64,000 nucleotides of DNA from Euborellia annulipes. Lineage: Eukaryota > Arthropoda > Insecta > Dermaptera > Anisolabididae. The notes below the pieces were generated by a model. The model saw nothing but the letters and a program-made list of their open reading frames with translations, searched no databases and was not told the DNA's origin. This document shows positions 29,614 to 40,009 of the stretch, piece after piece. How positions within the stretch are numbered: position 1 is the first letter of the stretch; every line of letters starts with the position of its first letter. Where the stretch lies: NCBI GenBank assembly GCA_023213315.1, contig JAKCPI010016485.1, forward strand, positions 62,001 through 126,000. Reading direction: 5' to 3'. The position numbers and the translations under genes were made by a program.

Positions 29614-30153
29614 ATGAATTATCAAGAAATTATCGATTTTTGGTTTAGTGAAGAAACTCAACCATTTTGGTTCGCAAAAAGTGACGCATTCGATCAAACT
29701 TTGCACCAAAGATTTGCACATACCTTGGATCAAGCCAAACATTGTGAGCTATGGACTTGGCGTGCCACAGCAGAAGGTCGCTTGGCTGAAATTATTGTTT
29801 TAGATCAATTCTCGCGTAATTTGTATCGAGATCATGCTGAATCTTTTGCACAAGATGCCTTGGCACTTGCGCTAGCACAAGAAGCAATTCAGCTAAATTT
29901 AGATCAACAATTAAGCCCCGAACAGCGTTCATTCCTGTATATGCCATTTATGCATAGTGAATCAAAAATTATCCATATCCAAGCTTTACAGCTTTTTGAA
30001 GAGTTGGGCAATCCTCTCAATTTAGATTTTGAGAAAAAGCATAAAGTGATTATTGATCGTTTTGGGCGTTATCCTCACCGTAATCAAATTTTAGGGCGAA
30101 GCTCAACGGCAGAAGAAATTGAATTTTTAAAACAGCCGAATAGTCATTTTTAA
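29614..30153 (+). CDS. DUF924 family protein
   Basis: 179 residues, intact; all-helical TPR-like protein of unknown function. Seen: the N-terminal family signature EIIDFWFSEE and WFAKSDAFDQ, GRLAEIIVLDQFSRNLYR near residues 54-71, FLYMPFMHSES near 109 and a C-terminal DRFGRYPHRNQILGR. No signal peptide. Divergent from gshA. Confidence 0.9.
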   Translation: MNYQEIIDFWFSEETQPFWFAKSDAFDQTLHQRFAHTLDQAKHCELWTWRATAEGRLAEIIVLDQFSRNLYRDHAESFAQDALALALAQEAIQLNLDQQLSPEQRSFLYMPFMHSESKIIHIQALQLFEELGNPLNLDFEKKHKVIIDRFGRYPHRNQILGRSSTAEEIEFLKQPNSHF

Positions 30154-30172
30154 TCCTAATTTATTTTTATCT

Positions 30173-30209
30173 AAACAGCTTATGCAGAAACATTTTGCAT
30201 AAGCTGTTT
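30173..30209. terminator. Long hairpin between DUF924 gene and DHFR-like remnant
   Basis: Perfect 14-base stem AAACAGCTTATGCA / TGCATAAGCTGTTT with a 9-base loop between convergent genes; short T/A-rich flank only on the minus side. Confidence 0.6.
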
Positions 30210-30254
30210 GACCAGCGCATCAAAGCATGCTGATTCATCAGCAAGCAGCAAGCG

Positions 30255-30789
30255 TTAGAAAACATAGCTGTGTTTAATAATGGTATTTTCAATCATTTCA
30301 GCATGTATGGACTTTAACTGCTGTTCATGCGAGTCAAAACTTGGAAAGAGCGGTATGCCCTTTCCAAGAAGAACAGGCATGATAAAAACCTCTAAAGAGT
30401 ATTAAGCAGCTTCTGTTCAATAAAGTATTCTGCAATTGTGTTCCACCTGACAATCCAGACATTGCCGTTATAATTCTGTTTGAGGTGCTCAACAAGTTCA
30501 TCCACAGCTAAGTTCCACCGCGAAAGCGAGGGGCATGAGTTAAAGCTAAATCAGGATTAAGAAGTGACGATAAATCCTTTCTGGGTTTGGATAGGGCCAC
30601 GCCTCAGCAAAAGAACAAATCACTTCATAGGTTTTACGCCCCATAATCACGATATCGATATCTTGGACAAAATCATCATATCCACAGTCAATACTTTGAA
30701 ATGGCGCTAAAAACGCTACAGAACCATCTCAGTGTTGCGATATAGCCATCTGCGCTTGTTGCAATATAACCTTTAACTTGAATACTCAT
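30255..30789 (-). pseudogene. Decayed dihydrofolate reductase-family (RibD C-terminal-like) gene
   Basis: Start ATG 30789 reads MSIQVKGYIATSADGYIA, the N-terminus of small DHFR-like proteins related to the RibD reductase domain. Later pieces in other frames include DIDIVIMGRKTYEV, SFAEAWPY, EHLKQNYNGNVWIV-type text and MPVLLGKGIPLFPSF, ending HSYVF. At least five frame changes occur in 535 bases, denser than anywhere else here, and some internal bases seem missing, so genuine decay is likely in addition to any sequence error. Confidence 0.65.
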
Positions 30790-31028
30790 TTAACCCTCTC
30801 TCAACAGCCTTCACTCTCAACAGTCTTTATTTTTTATCATGGATTAAATACGCATAATACCGTGCTTATTGTTTAAATTTTACGTGAACAGTCATTTATC
30901 TTGTTGAGTATCATCCTGAATTAACAAAAATTCTTCTTGAAATTCATTGTCAGTCCATCAATTTAGAACAATATACTGAGGATTATAAATTCATTAAATT
31001 CCATCCAAAGAATGGAAAGGAGAGACAC

Positions 31029-31596
31029 ATGAACAAAGTACTCATTGGTCTAACTATTGCAGCGGCGCTCACCATAACAGGTTGTGCGACGACACCAAGC
31101 AAAACCACGTACCTTTGACCAGCTTGGGCAATACACTACGGTTCCACTTAACGATCATAGCTATCGCATCAGCTTCCAAGGCAATAGCAATATGAGTTTT
31201 GGAACAGCTGAAGAAATTAACCTTGTTAAAGCCGCACAAACCACGCTTTTAAATGGGTTTACTTACTTCAAGGTTTTAGATGACCCAAGTAATCGCACTC
31301 AGCAACCGCCTCGTAAAGCGGTAGTTTACCCATCATCAAACTACTATCCATATGGCTGGGGCTATCGTCGTCATCCTGTGTTCTGGAATGACCCATTTTA
31401 TGATATGCCACAAGTGGTGACCATTGACCCTGTGCAAATTTCCTATACGATAGAATGTTATAAAGATAAAAAATCATCACCGAATGATGCATTTGACGCT
31501 CGTCTGATTTTGCAATCTTTAGGACAAAAATATGGTGTTAGTCCGACAGGACAAGTACTGCAACCACAGCCTGATGCGGTAACATCAACGAAATAA
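31029..31596 (+). CDS. Lipoprotein, CC0125/CC1285-like (frameshifted)
   Basis: About 188 residues. Seen: lipoprotein signal MNKVLIGLTIAAALTITGCA with Cys at residue 19, so probably outer-membrane anchored; then Tyr-rich YRISFQGNSNMSFGT, AAQTTLLNGFTYFKVLDD and a Tyr/Pro/Trp-rich stretch (YPYGWGYRRHPVFW) and QISYTIECYK. This order resembles the CC0125/CC1285 lipoprotein family as I recall it. Frame break at about 31100 (AAAACC). GGAAAGGAG is the ribosome site. Confidence 0.65.
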
Positions 31597-31624
31597 AAAT
31601 GCAGAAATCGATTTAGGAAAATGA

Positions 31625-32946
31625 ATGAGCGGAATTGAACAAAGTGAAGTTCTCAATGAAATTCCAAACTTAGATCGAAGCAAACGCTTTGCGACCATCG
31701 CCTTGGTGGTGGCTGTTGTCGCATGGTTTGCTTTGATCATTTCCGCCAAACTGATGCCTGAGTATGCTTGGTTTATTCATATTCTCATGCTGGGTGCTGA
31801 AGCTGGCGTGGTCGGTGGCTTAGCCGATTGGTATGCGATTACCGTATTGTTTCGTAATCCCTTTGGGAAAATTCCCATTCCTAAATTCCTCAAAGATCAC
31901 ACCGAAATCATTCCACGTAATAAAGCACGTATTGCGGAATCGATGGGTAAATTTGTCCAAGAGAATTTTCTCTCTCCACAAATTGTTGAACGTAGTTTAA
32001 AAAGTATTGATCTTAGTTTTGCTGTGGGTCAATGGCTGGCCAATCCTAAAAATAACGGTCAAGTGGTGGATGTGATTCAGCAAACGGTTCCGAAAATTTT
32101 CGAATTTGTCGGGCAGGATCAAATTGGACGCTTTATTCAAAACAACAGTGTGCAATGGGTTCGAAATACTCGAATGAACCAATTGGCAAGTGAAATGCTG
32201 CGTGCAGTTTTAGAAAATGATTTCCATCAAGATGTATTACAACGTGGACTGGATATTGCCCATGAATGGATGATGACCCATCCTGAAAAAACCCGTGAAA
32301 TCACTCAAACCATGTTTAAAGAGCTTGGTGTTTCACGCCTTGCCAAAGGTGCCAGCTGGATTGGGATTGATGTTGAGCAACGGACCATTGATTCAGTGAT
32401 TGAAAAAAGTGGAATCCATGCTTGCTGATCAGGAGCATCCTATTCGTCAAAAAAATTGAAGAAGCTGCACATGAGCTTATGTTGCAATTGGCGGATAACA
32501 ATAGTCATGCCAGCATAAGCTTAAATGAAACCAAGAATGCCCTTTTAGACAGCGAACCGGTACTCAACTTTATTACTGGTGCTGTGGTGATTTTATGTGA
32601 TGCGGTTAAATCTGACTTGCTTAAAGCAGACTCGGGTATTGCCATGAATTTACGTATCGCCATTCAACAGCTTGGTGAAAACTTGATGCAAAATCAGTCT
32701 GTACGTGAATTGCTGAATGATCGAATCAGCGGAATTGCCATCAATTTAAGTGACCAATATAGTGAGAAAGTGATTAAGTTTATTAGTCAACGTATCCATG
32801 AATGGGACTCTACCGAAATGATCGCCAAGATTGAAAATGAGGTAGGCGGTGATTTACATATGATCCGTGTTAATGGTGTTGTGGTGGGTGCATTTATTGG
32901 TCTAAGTTTAGGTGTGATTCGTGCTGTGATTGATTTTGCGATTTAA
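31625..32946 (+). CDS. DUF445 membrane protein (YjiN-like), frameshifted
   Basis: About 440 residues. Seen: two N-terminal hydrophobic segments, the family signature EAGVVGGLADWYAITVLFRNP near residues 55-75 (G-L-A-D-W and A-V/I-T-x-L-F-R), IIPRNKARIAESMG, long amphipathic helices, and a C-terminal hydrophobic segment GVVVGAFIGLSLGVIRAVID. Function unknown; likely inner-membrane. Frame break at about 32430 (AAAAAA). 28 bases follow the lipoprotein gene, so one transcript is likely. Confidence 0.88.
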
Positions 32947-32952
32947 GAATAT

Positions 32953-32981
32953 AAAAAATGGGAGTCTAGCTCCCATTTTTT
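32953..32981 (+). terminator. Terminator after DUF445 gene
   Basis: Stem AAAAATGGGAG / CTCCCATTTTT with 5-base loop, perfect, 8 bases after the stop. Confidence 0.88.
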
Positions 32982-33013
32982 AGCACTGCACTTTTATCAA
33001 TTTAAATGCTGTA

Positions 33014-33772
33014 TCAATCAATCGCATAATTGATGGTCACGACAACCCGCGCAATTTTATTAATGGTGGCTTTGTCATAAGCACCGCCATAATCGCTATC
33101 ATCATCAGAACCACTTTCAGGTAAAATATAAAACGCACCCTGACTTGCAGAACGCATCGCACCGACTTTTACCCCACCCACTTTTGCAAACTCATTGGCA
33201 CGGCTATGCGCATTTTTAGTTGCATTGGCGATCAATGACATTTTTATTTCTTCTAGATTCGACACCAAATACTGCGGTTTTTGCTCGATGGAGATGCCTT
33301 TTTCATCTAATAAATACGCATCTTTTGCGGCTTTCTCAATCTTTTGAATATCACGACTATTTATCACTAGTGATTGCATCGCAGTATAGCCTCTAAACTC
33401 GCGGGTAAATTTCCCCTCGCCTTGATTCACTTCTTCATAATAGGGTTGAGAGCTTTTATTACCCAGTTTCATTTCTGTTGCCTTAAACCCGTGCTCAATA
33501 AAGAAATCTTGTAGTGCTTTTATTTCTTGATCTAACAATTGATAGGCGGCTGAAACACTGTCTGAAGCACGACTAGTTTGCAGATGAATCTCCCAGCGCG
33601 CTAGATCCGCTTGTATAGGTTTTTCAGCCAACCCTTTGACCACTATTGAATTTTTTTCACCATTAAACTGCTTAAGTGCATAGCCCATGACACTTGCTGA
33701 AATAATGAATCCTAAACTTAGAATGAGTGCAAAGACCCATAAAGTTTTATATGTGATTGATTTATTTTCCAT
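33014..33772 (-). CDS. SIMPL (DUF541) domain protein
   Basis: 252 residues, intact. Seen: one N-terminal hydrophobic segment (residues 11-33, probable membrane anchor), then IVVKGLAEKPIQADLARWEIHL, the start of the SIMPL domain, AANATKNAHSRANEFAKVGGVKVG near 185-205 in pieces, and a C-terminal ARVVVTINYAI. SIMPL proteins are periplasmic or surface proteins of uncertain role. Confidence 0.85.
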   Translation of the reverse strand: MENKSITYKTLWVFALILSLGFIISASVMGYALKQFNGEKNSIVVKGLAEKPIQADLARWEIHLQTSRASDSVSAAYQLLDQEIKALQDFFIEHGFKATEMKLGNKSSQPYYEEVNQGEGKFTREFRGYTAMQSLVINSRDIQKIEKAAKDAYLLDEKGISIEQKPQYLVSNLEEIKMSLIANATKNAHSRANEFAKVGGVKVGAMRSASQGAFYILPESGSDDDSDYGGAYDKATINKIARVVVTINYAID

Positions 33773-34123
33773 TATTTTAGTATCGCTAAAATTATTATAA
33801 ATAAGTTATAGTAAGGATCCTACGACAAGTCAACCCACTTTGACCCTATAAATAATATTGCTTTATGGTTTGCATCGCCTATAAAGATTAATCACGCCTT
33901 ATAAAAATCAGAATAATTCATCTAATCATCATATGAAATTTACATGATCTGATTCAGCGTTTAAAATCACTGCTAAAGTGCGTTTAAGCCATTTAAAATT
34001 ACTCTGAAGCGAATGAATAAAATTTCAGCTTTGATCTTGTGGGCTTAAACTGTGGACTTAAAAATGAGAAATTTAGCAATCATCTTATCGGTAATTTTAC
34101 TTCTCACTATTTTGTAGTTCTAT
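33773..34123. other. Intergenic gap SIMPL-AraC
   Basis: About 350 AT-rich bases. The only frame of note is a 17-codon hydrophobic plus-strand peptide at 34064-34117 (MRNLAIILSVILLLTIL), which has no clear ribosome site. I see nothing else. Confidence 0.4.
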
Positions 34124-35065
34124 TTAGTTAATCTTACGCATCATACTCGGCGATATACCATAATGTTTTCTAAACTCACGTGAGAATTTCGACATATCAT
34201 CAAATCCACACTGATAGGCGATCTGATTAATCTTATGCGTATGTTCATTGGTCTGTATCAACATTTTCTTGGCTAATTGCAGACGACTTTGCATCACATA
34301 ACGGCCAAATGTGGTTTCATTCTGTTGAAAAAGTTTACTGATATATCGCGAACTAATACGAAGATCTTGAGCAATATCATGAATACTAAGCCCACTATTG
34401 TCTAAATGCTCCAGAATTAAATGCTTAATCTGTACGAGCATGCTGTGGCTACTTGATCGAGGCGTTTTGTCTTTGACCTGATCGAGAACCACATAACGCA
34501 GTAAATCAAAAAATTTATGCAGTACCACCTGCTGAAGTTCTGTTGAAGCCTGCTCAGGGAACCAAAATAAATCATGAGCGTAATTTAATAATAAAATTTT
34601 CAGTGGATGCCCATCACCAAAAGCATGACCACATAACTGGTCAGGTCGCCCAAAATACTGTTGAAATTGTTCACGCGGGAACATGAGAACTAGTTGATTG
34701 AATTGTCCATTCAAATACAAATCATACGGCTGCTGGGTATCATGAAAAATAAATTGCCCTTTGCTAAGGCATTGTTCACGACCATGATACTGAACACCCA
34801 TTTGACCTTCTATCAGGAAGATAAATAAAATCTCATCATGATGACTATGTCTAATATTGGAGGCATGCCGTTCAACATGTTGACCATAGCCTTTGATTTC
34901 AACCAGTTGAATATTGCCTATATGTTTTGCAGACAAAGCACCAAAAAAGCCATCCTGTACAGAAACATTACAGGTCAATGGTACAAATACTTGACTAATC
35001 GCATCCTGCCAATAGTCACGTTGCAGCTTATTTTTGACACGCCTTGTGTCATAGTTAAACATCAT
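34124..35065 (-). CDS. AraC-family transcriptional regulator
   Basis: 313 residues, intact. Seen: N-terminal cupin-like sensing domain (HSHHDEILFIFLIEGQM near residues 72-88) and C-terminal double helix-turn-helix with LSIHDIAQDLRISSRYISKLF and INQIAYQCGFDDMSKFSREF, the standard AraC/XylS signature. Starts at ATG 35065 or the adjacent ATG. It is divergent from the nitrilase gene, 247 bases apart, and is therefore the likely activator of it; the effector might be a nitrile or its product. Confidence 0.88.
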   Translation of the reverse strand: MMFNYDTRRVKNKLQRDYWQDAISQVFVPLTCNVSVQDGFFGALSAKHIGNIQLVEIKGYGQHVERHASNIRHSHHDEILFIFLIEGQMGVQYHGREQCLSKGQFIFHDTQQPYDLYLNGQFNQLVLMFPREQFQQYFGRPDQLCGHAFGDGHPLKILLLNYAHDLFWFPEQASTELQQVVLHKFFDLLRYVVLDQVKDKTPRSSSHSMLVQIKHLILEHLDNSGLSIHDIAQDLRISSRYISKLFQQNETTFGRYVMQSRLQLAKKMLIQTNEHTHKINQIAYQCGFDDMSKFSREFRKHYGISPSMMRKIN

Positions 35066-35312
35066 TGTCTCTCTTATTCTTAGACGCTTATACAATAAAG
35101 CTAATCCGTTTAGCATAATTTGTAAACCTTCAACTCAGCGTCTCCTAACCTTGGGATCAAGCACAAATTATCTCTTTTAAATTTGAAATCATTTTTGGAT
35201 TTTTAGTTCCGTATAGATCTATGTTTTGTTCTTGCTCAGCATACCCCCTGATCAATCTTTGGCTTTATAACGAAAAGTGCAATATTGCTTAGTTATTGAG
35301 AAAGGATCACTC

Positions 35313-36331
35313 ATGAAAACTTCAATTAAAGTCGCTTGTGTACAAGCAGTTCCTGTATTTCTCGACTTACAAGGAAGCGTAGACAAAACCATCAAAATTA
35401 TTGCCGAAGCAGCAGAAAAAGGGGTCGAACTTATCGCCTTTCCAGAGACTTGGATTCCTGGCTATCCATGGTTTTTATGGCTGGATTCTCCCGCTGCAAA
35501 TATGCCTTGGGTATATCAATACCATCTCAACTCTCTTGAACTTAACAGTGACCAAGCCAAACAAATTGCGGATGCTGCAAAAATATAATATGCATGTGGT
35601 TTTAGGCTTGAGTGAGCGTGATCATGGCAGTCTGTATATTTCCCAATGGATTATTGATCATCATGGTGAAACCATCGCTGTACGTCGAAAATTAAAAGCC
35701 ACCCATGTAGAGCGCACCTTATTTGGTGAAGGTGATGGTAGTTCTCTGCAAGTCTATGACACTGCACTTGGTCGCATTGGGGCACTGTGTTGCTGGGAAC
35801 ATTTACAGCCCTTAAACCGTTATGCAATGTATTCGCAGCACGAACAAATCCATATCGCAGCATGGCCTAGTTTTAGCTTATATACGGATATGACTGCCGC
35901 ACTCGGCGCAGAAGTCAACAATGCTGCTTCACGTCTGTATGCAGCTGAAGGACAATGTTTTGTGCTTGCATCTTGTGCGATGGTTTCTCAGGAAATGATT
36001 GACGCTTTATGTACCGATGAAACAAAGAAACAGTTACTAAAAACTGGTGGTGGTGCATCACGAATTTATGGCCCTGATGGCGGTGATCTCGTCATTCCAC
36101 TTGCCGAAGATGAAGAAGGTCTGTTAATCGCTGACATTGATCTTAATCATATTATTTTTGGCCAAAAATGCAGCAGATCCTGTAGGGCATTATTCTCGTC
36201 CAGATGTTTTTCAGTTGTTCTTTAATGCTCAACATAAACCCAACGTGATTTATTCAGCACCTATTGTACGTTCCTCTATAGAGCCAACAAATATTGATGT
36301 GACAGCAGAATTGGAGGTTGAAGGAGAATAA
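35313..36331 (+). CDS. Nitrilase (frameshifted)
   Basis: About 340 residues; carbon-nitrogen hydrolase that converts nitriles to carboxylic acid and ammonia. Seen: the triad of the family: Glu in FPETWIPGYP (E45), Lys in RRKLKATHVER, and Cys in ALCCWEHLQPLNRYA. This last sequence and AAWPSFSLY are the nitrilase-branch signature rather than amidase. Frame breaks at about 35585 and about 36165 (AAAAA). Start ATG 35313 follows GAAAGGA. Preferred substrate class (aliphatic, aromatic, arylaceto-) cannot be read from the sequence. Confidence 0.9.
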
Positions 36332-36472
36332 ATAAGGATTTGCTGTTTTTGGTTGTATAAGCGGTACAACTCAATCTTGGTTAATTTTTAATTAAAGGAA
36401 GGTTCTATAAGGGCCTTTCATTTTATAGAGGGCTTTTATGTGAAATGTTTTATGTAATTAAAATCTCAAGCC

Positions 36473-36532
36473 TCGAATTTTTTCATGCTATGCACTTCAA
36501 TTAGCTTTTCACCAATTTTGATCTTTTATATC
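36473..36532 (-). pseudogene. Short coding remnant similar to one at 37.3 kb
   Basis: Minus strand encodes a start-less tail (GEKLIEVHSMKKFEA, then stop). The DNA around its end resembles that at 37300-37350 (AATTTTTTCAT ... CAATTA(A/G)CTTTT). The two look like decayed copies of the same 3' gene end inside the AT-rich island. Too short to name. Confidence 0.3.
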
Positions 36533-36557
36533 CAGCATATAACTAAATGTTGTTATG

Positions 36558-37076
36558 TTAATTTAAATCATCTAGGTTTTTTAACATATTCATATCATCC
36601 TGACTAAATTTTTCTTTATCTTTAAAAGCATTTTTATGTATAGCTTCAGCGCTAGAAGAATTTTCACTCGAAGATAAATAAGCAATATTTTCAGACATAT
36701 TTATAAATATTTTGATATCAGTTTTATTATCACCCATAACTAAACCATTGGTATATTTAATTTTTGCGTACTGATTTTTATATTTTGCATAGATATAATA
36801 ATCACTAAAATTGTTTATATTTTCTTTTTTATAACTTTGCATTATCCCATCTTTAAATAAAACAGTATAATTGTTAGTTTTTCCTATGTATTTTTTTAAT
36901 TCATGCCCATCCAAAAGATACCCATACGGATTTACCACCAACTTTAAGTCTTCATTATCTATAGATTTATCAAAGATAATATCTACTTTTGTTTCATAAT
37001 TCTGCGAAGATATGTTTGAGCATGAAACCATAACTATTAATCCTATAAAAATTATATAAAATTTTAAAATCATCAT
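36558..37076 (-). CDS. Putative lipoprotein of accessory island
   Basis: 172 residues, intact, not recognised. Seen: lipoprotein signal MMILKFYIIFIGLIVMVSC (Cys at residue 19), then a Lys/Asn/Tyr-rich soluble region and an acidic C-terminus with SSSENSSSAEA. Codon use is strongly A/T-biased compared with flanking genes. It follows, on the same strand, a candidate secretion-effector/lipoprotein pair, so it could be another immunity-type lipoprotein; that is inference only. Confidence 0.6.
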   Translation of the reverse strand: MMILKFYIIFIGLIVMVSCSNISSQNYETKVDIIFDKSIDNEDLKLVVNPYGYLLDGHELKKYIGKTNNYTVLFKDGIMQSYKKENINNFSDYYIYAKYKNQYAKIKYTNGLVMGDNKTDIKIFINMSENIAYLSSSENSSSAEAIHKNAFKDKEKFSQDDMNMLKNLDDLN

Positions 37077-37537
37077 TAAATCCTTAATTTATAATCTCTA
37101 TTTCTCGTTGTGATTTAAAATCATTACAATAGTCCTTCTTTCATCAGTCCTTTTAAAACTATAGATCAACATAAAATTTCTCTCATCCTAGCCTTCTCCC
37201 AGAGGAAAAAGAAACTTTCAATACCAATATAATTCACTACTCATGATCATTTTTTATTTGTAAAAGAGCTATATTGTATTGATTTAAATATTGTTATAAG
37301 TTTTAAATTTTTTCATATTATGTTGCCTCAATTAACTTTTTGTTTTGACGCATAGATATATTTTTTAATTTTAAAATATCTTTATTTAATAGCTTATTTG
37401 TTTCTAACAACTCTTCAAATGTCATCGCTATAAAAGCATTTTTAATATACTAAACCCTAAAATAGCTTTGATTAACATAGAAATAAATATTAAAAAGTTC
37501 ACATAAAATATAGCATGTTAATTTAAATAATAATTAA
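37077..37537. other. AT-rich gap with a small minus-strand frame
   Basis: About 460 bases. A 35-codon minus-strand frame lies at 37318-37425 (MTFEELLETNKLLNKDIL..., ending KKLIEAT), highly charged and helical; it may be the surviving end of a lost gene. Its tail resembles the remnant near 36.5 kb. No other structure noticed. Confidence 0.4.
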
Positions 37538-38432
37538 CTATTTTACATATGACCAAACATCGGGATCAACATAGTCTTTATCAATATGATAACCTTTTAT
37601 AATTACCTTCTTTTCCTCTTGTTCTCTATAACGCTTATCTTTAATTATTTTTTTCTTAAAAGCATCCTCTAATTCTTTAGATGTCATTTTGTCAGTATTG
37701 GATATTAAGTTTCTTTCATTATAACGGGCGGTTTGAAAGCTATAACGTACAATGTATTGCTCTTTACCATCTTTATTTTTTTTAGTTTGATTCAAGCTAA
37801 TATCTAAGTAAATACCATTAGCATACAAACGATACCCTAAAGAATTAGAAGGAATATTATTAATTATTTTCTTCCACTCCTCAAAACTAAAAATATAGCT
37901 TGGATCAATAATATTACGCCCTTCAGCTAAATATTGAATATTATCTTGTTTCGCTATTCTAGCTTCATCTCTCAAAAAATATCCTTTCCATTCAGCTTTG
38001 TTTAACCTTTTCATCAACTCAACATAGCCTTGATACGCTTGTTCAGGGCTTACAAATTCTTCTTTGTTTAAACCAGAGTCAATATCAAATATTTGGATAC
38101 CATCATTTGTATTCCATTGTGTTCCCAATACGGAAAAAACATGATTAATGACTAGGCTATTTACGCCATTTTCTATCTTAATTTGGCCTAAATTCGGAGG
38201 GGAAAAATCTAACTCTCTAAAGCTAGCGCCAGCAGGTTGATGATCTACTTGCCCATCATTATATTTAGAAAAAATCTTGAACACCTTGTTGACCAAAATG
38301 TAGGGTATAAGTCTGTTGATTCATTGTGTTATTCTCTATATCTTTTGCATTTGGTTGGCATGCAGAGAGTACCCACCCAAATATGAAAATAATAATTATG
38401 GAATAAGTAGTATGATTAAATTTTCCCATCAT
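37538..38432 (-). CDS. Putative lipoprotein, candidate immunity protein (frameshifted)
   Basis: About 297 residues, family not recognised. Seen: lipoprotein signal starting MMGKFNHTTYS and ending VLSAC, then a soluble periplasmic-type region with FRELDFSPPNLGQIKIENG and a basic C-terminus. Frame break at about 38275. Its start overlaps the 3' end of the upstream candidate effector gene by 17 bases, which couples their translation. A membrane-anchored periplasmic lipoprotein directly after an effector is the usual form of immunity protein for periplasm-acting type VI effectors; that role is inferred. Confidence 0.55.
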
Positions 38433-39568
38433 TACTGTCTCTTCTAACGATGAAGTCAGCTTTACTATCACCCCATCCTGCAATAATTCCCAGTTCATTT
38501 TCTAAAAAAGAACGACCGTTATCATCCAACATTAAACGATGATATTTCCTTGCAGCAGTTTTAATCCACTCTATACGGCTATCATAATTTTCAATTTTAG
38601 TGGTTGCTGAAGGTTCGCTATATACAGTTTCAGCCAATTTATCGAGTACACCTGAATGTCGTCCTTGATATGCTTTTTCTATACTTTGCTTATTGTAAGC
38701 ACTAGGCAAAGTAGTCTGTGATTTTCTGATACTTTTAACCGCATCCACAGAATAATCACTCGATAACACTAAAGTACTGTCAGGTAAATTTGTATAACGC
38801 TGTAAAGCTGCCTGAGCTTCAACCTTCCAGTCTATCCACACCAATTTTTGTAAAATATTACGTTGTTCCTGTACAGCAATTGCTAAAAGATGATCAAATA
38901 GAATCGTCGAAGCTTTATTAAAATTTTCTTTCCTTGTTTTTCCATTTCGTTTAAATATCTCGTCAATATGTAAAAGTAGTGAAAAAGCTTTTCTTATTTC
39001 ATCTGTGCACTTTAAATTCTGAATAATAGACAAACAACTTGACCAAGGAATATTTAGAACTTCTTTTTAATATGAGTAAACTTCTCGACATCTCTTTTTC
39101 TTTACAATCATCAAATAATTTTGAAGACATACTCCATGCATAATGCCAAGGTGCAATATCCATAAACAACCATAAGTTACCTTTCGCAAATGAATGCACA
39201 GGATCACGAACAACACCAATAGGAATCCATTTATATCCCCATGTTGTCAAACCATGTTTAAAAATAGCAGCAACTGTTTTTGAAGCAAATGCACCAAGCC
39301 CCATCCAATAGTAACGGCCTATCAATTGTTTATTTCCATAGTTTTCTTGTTCTAAATAAATTTTTGCATACACTGAAGCAATACGTCTTGCCCTCGCCTC
39401 ATAGCCAGGTTCTAATTTATATAATTTTTTTTTGTCATCTTTTAAATTAGAAACTCGTTTCATTGCTTCTTGTTGGTGTATTTCCCAAAGTGTTGGGCAA
39501 TCGCATTGTAGTGTCTTACAACTATTTTCCTCAGTATTTGTATTTCCTTCCCAATCTAGGCTCCCCAT
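38416..39568 (-). CDS. Candidate type VI secretion effector, DUF2515-like (frameshifted)
   Basis: About 384 residues. Seen: no signal peptide; near residue 14 a CKTLQCDCP cysteine cluster; RIASVYAKIYL followed by YYWMGLGAFASK near residues 85-96. The W-x-G-L-x-A-F-A-S-K pattern recalls DUF2515-labelled proteins that I associate with type VI clusters in Pseudomonas; this is memory, not a search. Frame break at about 39061. It directly follows the orphan VgrG-C-terminus-like gene (2 bases) and overlaps the lipoprotein gene, which is the context expected of an effector. Activity is unknown. Confidence 0.5.
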
Positions 39569-39570
39569 TA

Positions 39571-39921
39571 TGTCTGATCCTCTTCATCTTCTTTTCTAAA
39601 GAAATCCAATTTAAATCTACTTTCAAATTTTGCTCAGATATAGTGTTTATACGTTTTGTAAAACCTTTACGATCTGTACTGGCTGTAAAATTTTGATCAC
39701 TACTTGAAACTTTATATTCAATATTAGGCATTTCTTCACCAGAAGGTGAAAGTATCTTAAATTTTTCGTTGTATGCTTCATATGAGGGTAAACCTTTGAA
39801 TATTTACCCCCACCTCAACGCCGCTCTTAAAAATATGCTGCCCAGCTTTTACTTCAAACTTTGCTGGAGTGATTATGGTTATGCCATTTTTATTGATAAT
39901 AATTTGAGAACCACCTGCCAT
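39571..39921 (-). CDS. Orphan VgrG C-terminal-like protein (frameshifted)
   Basis: About 115 residues. Seen: starts MAGGSQIIINKNGITIIT and continues PAKFEVKAGQHIFKSG, which matches the region at the end of the VgrG spike (DUF2345 and just after); then a beta-rich tail with DRKGFTKRI. ATG 39921 is preceded by AGGTGGG, so it is a gene of its own and not the cut end of a full vgrG; nothing upstream continues it. Frame breaks near 39800 and about 39600. Such small proteins may act as adaptors loading the next gene's product on a VgrG; inferred. Confidence 0.55.
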
Positions 39922-40009
39922 AGCCCACCTTTTTATTAAGTTTTACTAAAATTATTTGTAATTATAGTTTAATATAAAAATTCAATAATTCAAAACTTAC
40001 AATAAAATT

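Noticed and set aside
34064..34117. 17-residue hydrophobic peptide
   Set aside because: Too short and lacking a ribosome site; could be the lost start of a lipoprotein, but nothing follows in any frame.
36400..36440. Inverted repeat TCTATAA ... TTATAGA after the nitrilase gene
   Set aside because: Weak A/T stem with competing pairings; not convincing as a terminator.
39463..39696. 77-codon plus-strand frame across the effector and VgrG-tail genes
   Set aside because: Lies antisense to two genes with coherent protein features and ribosome sites; a shadow frame.
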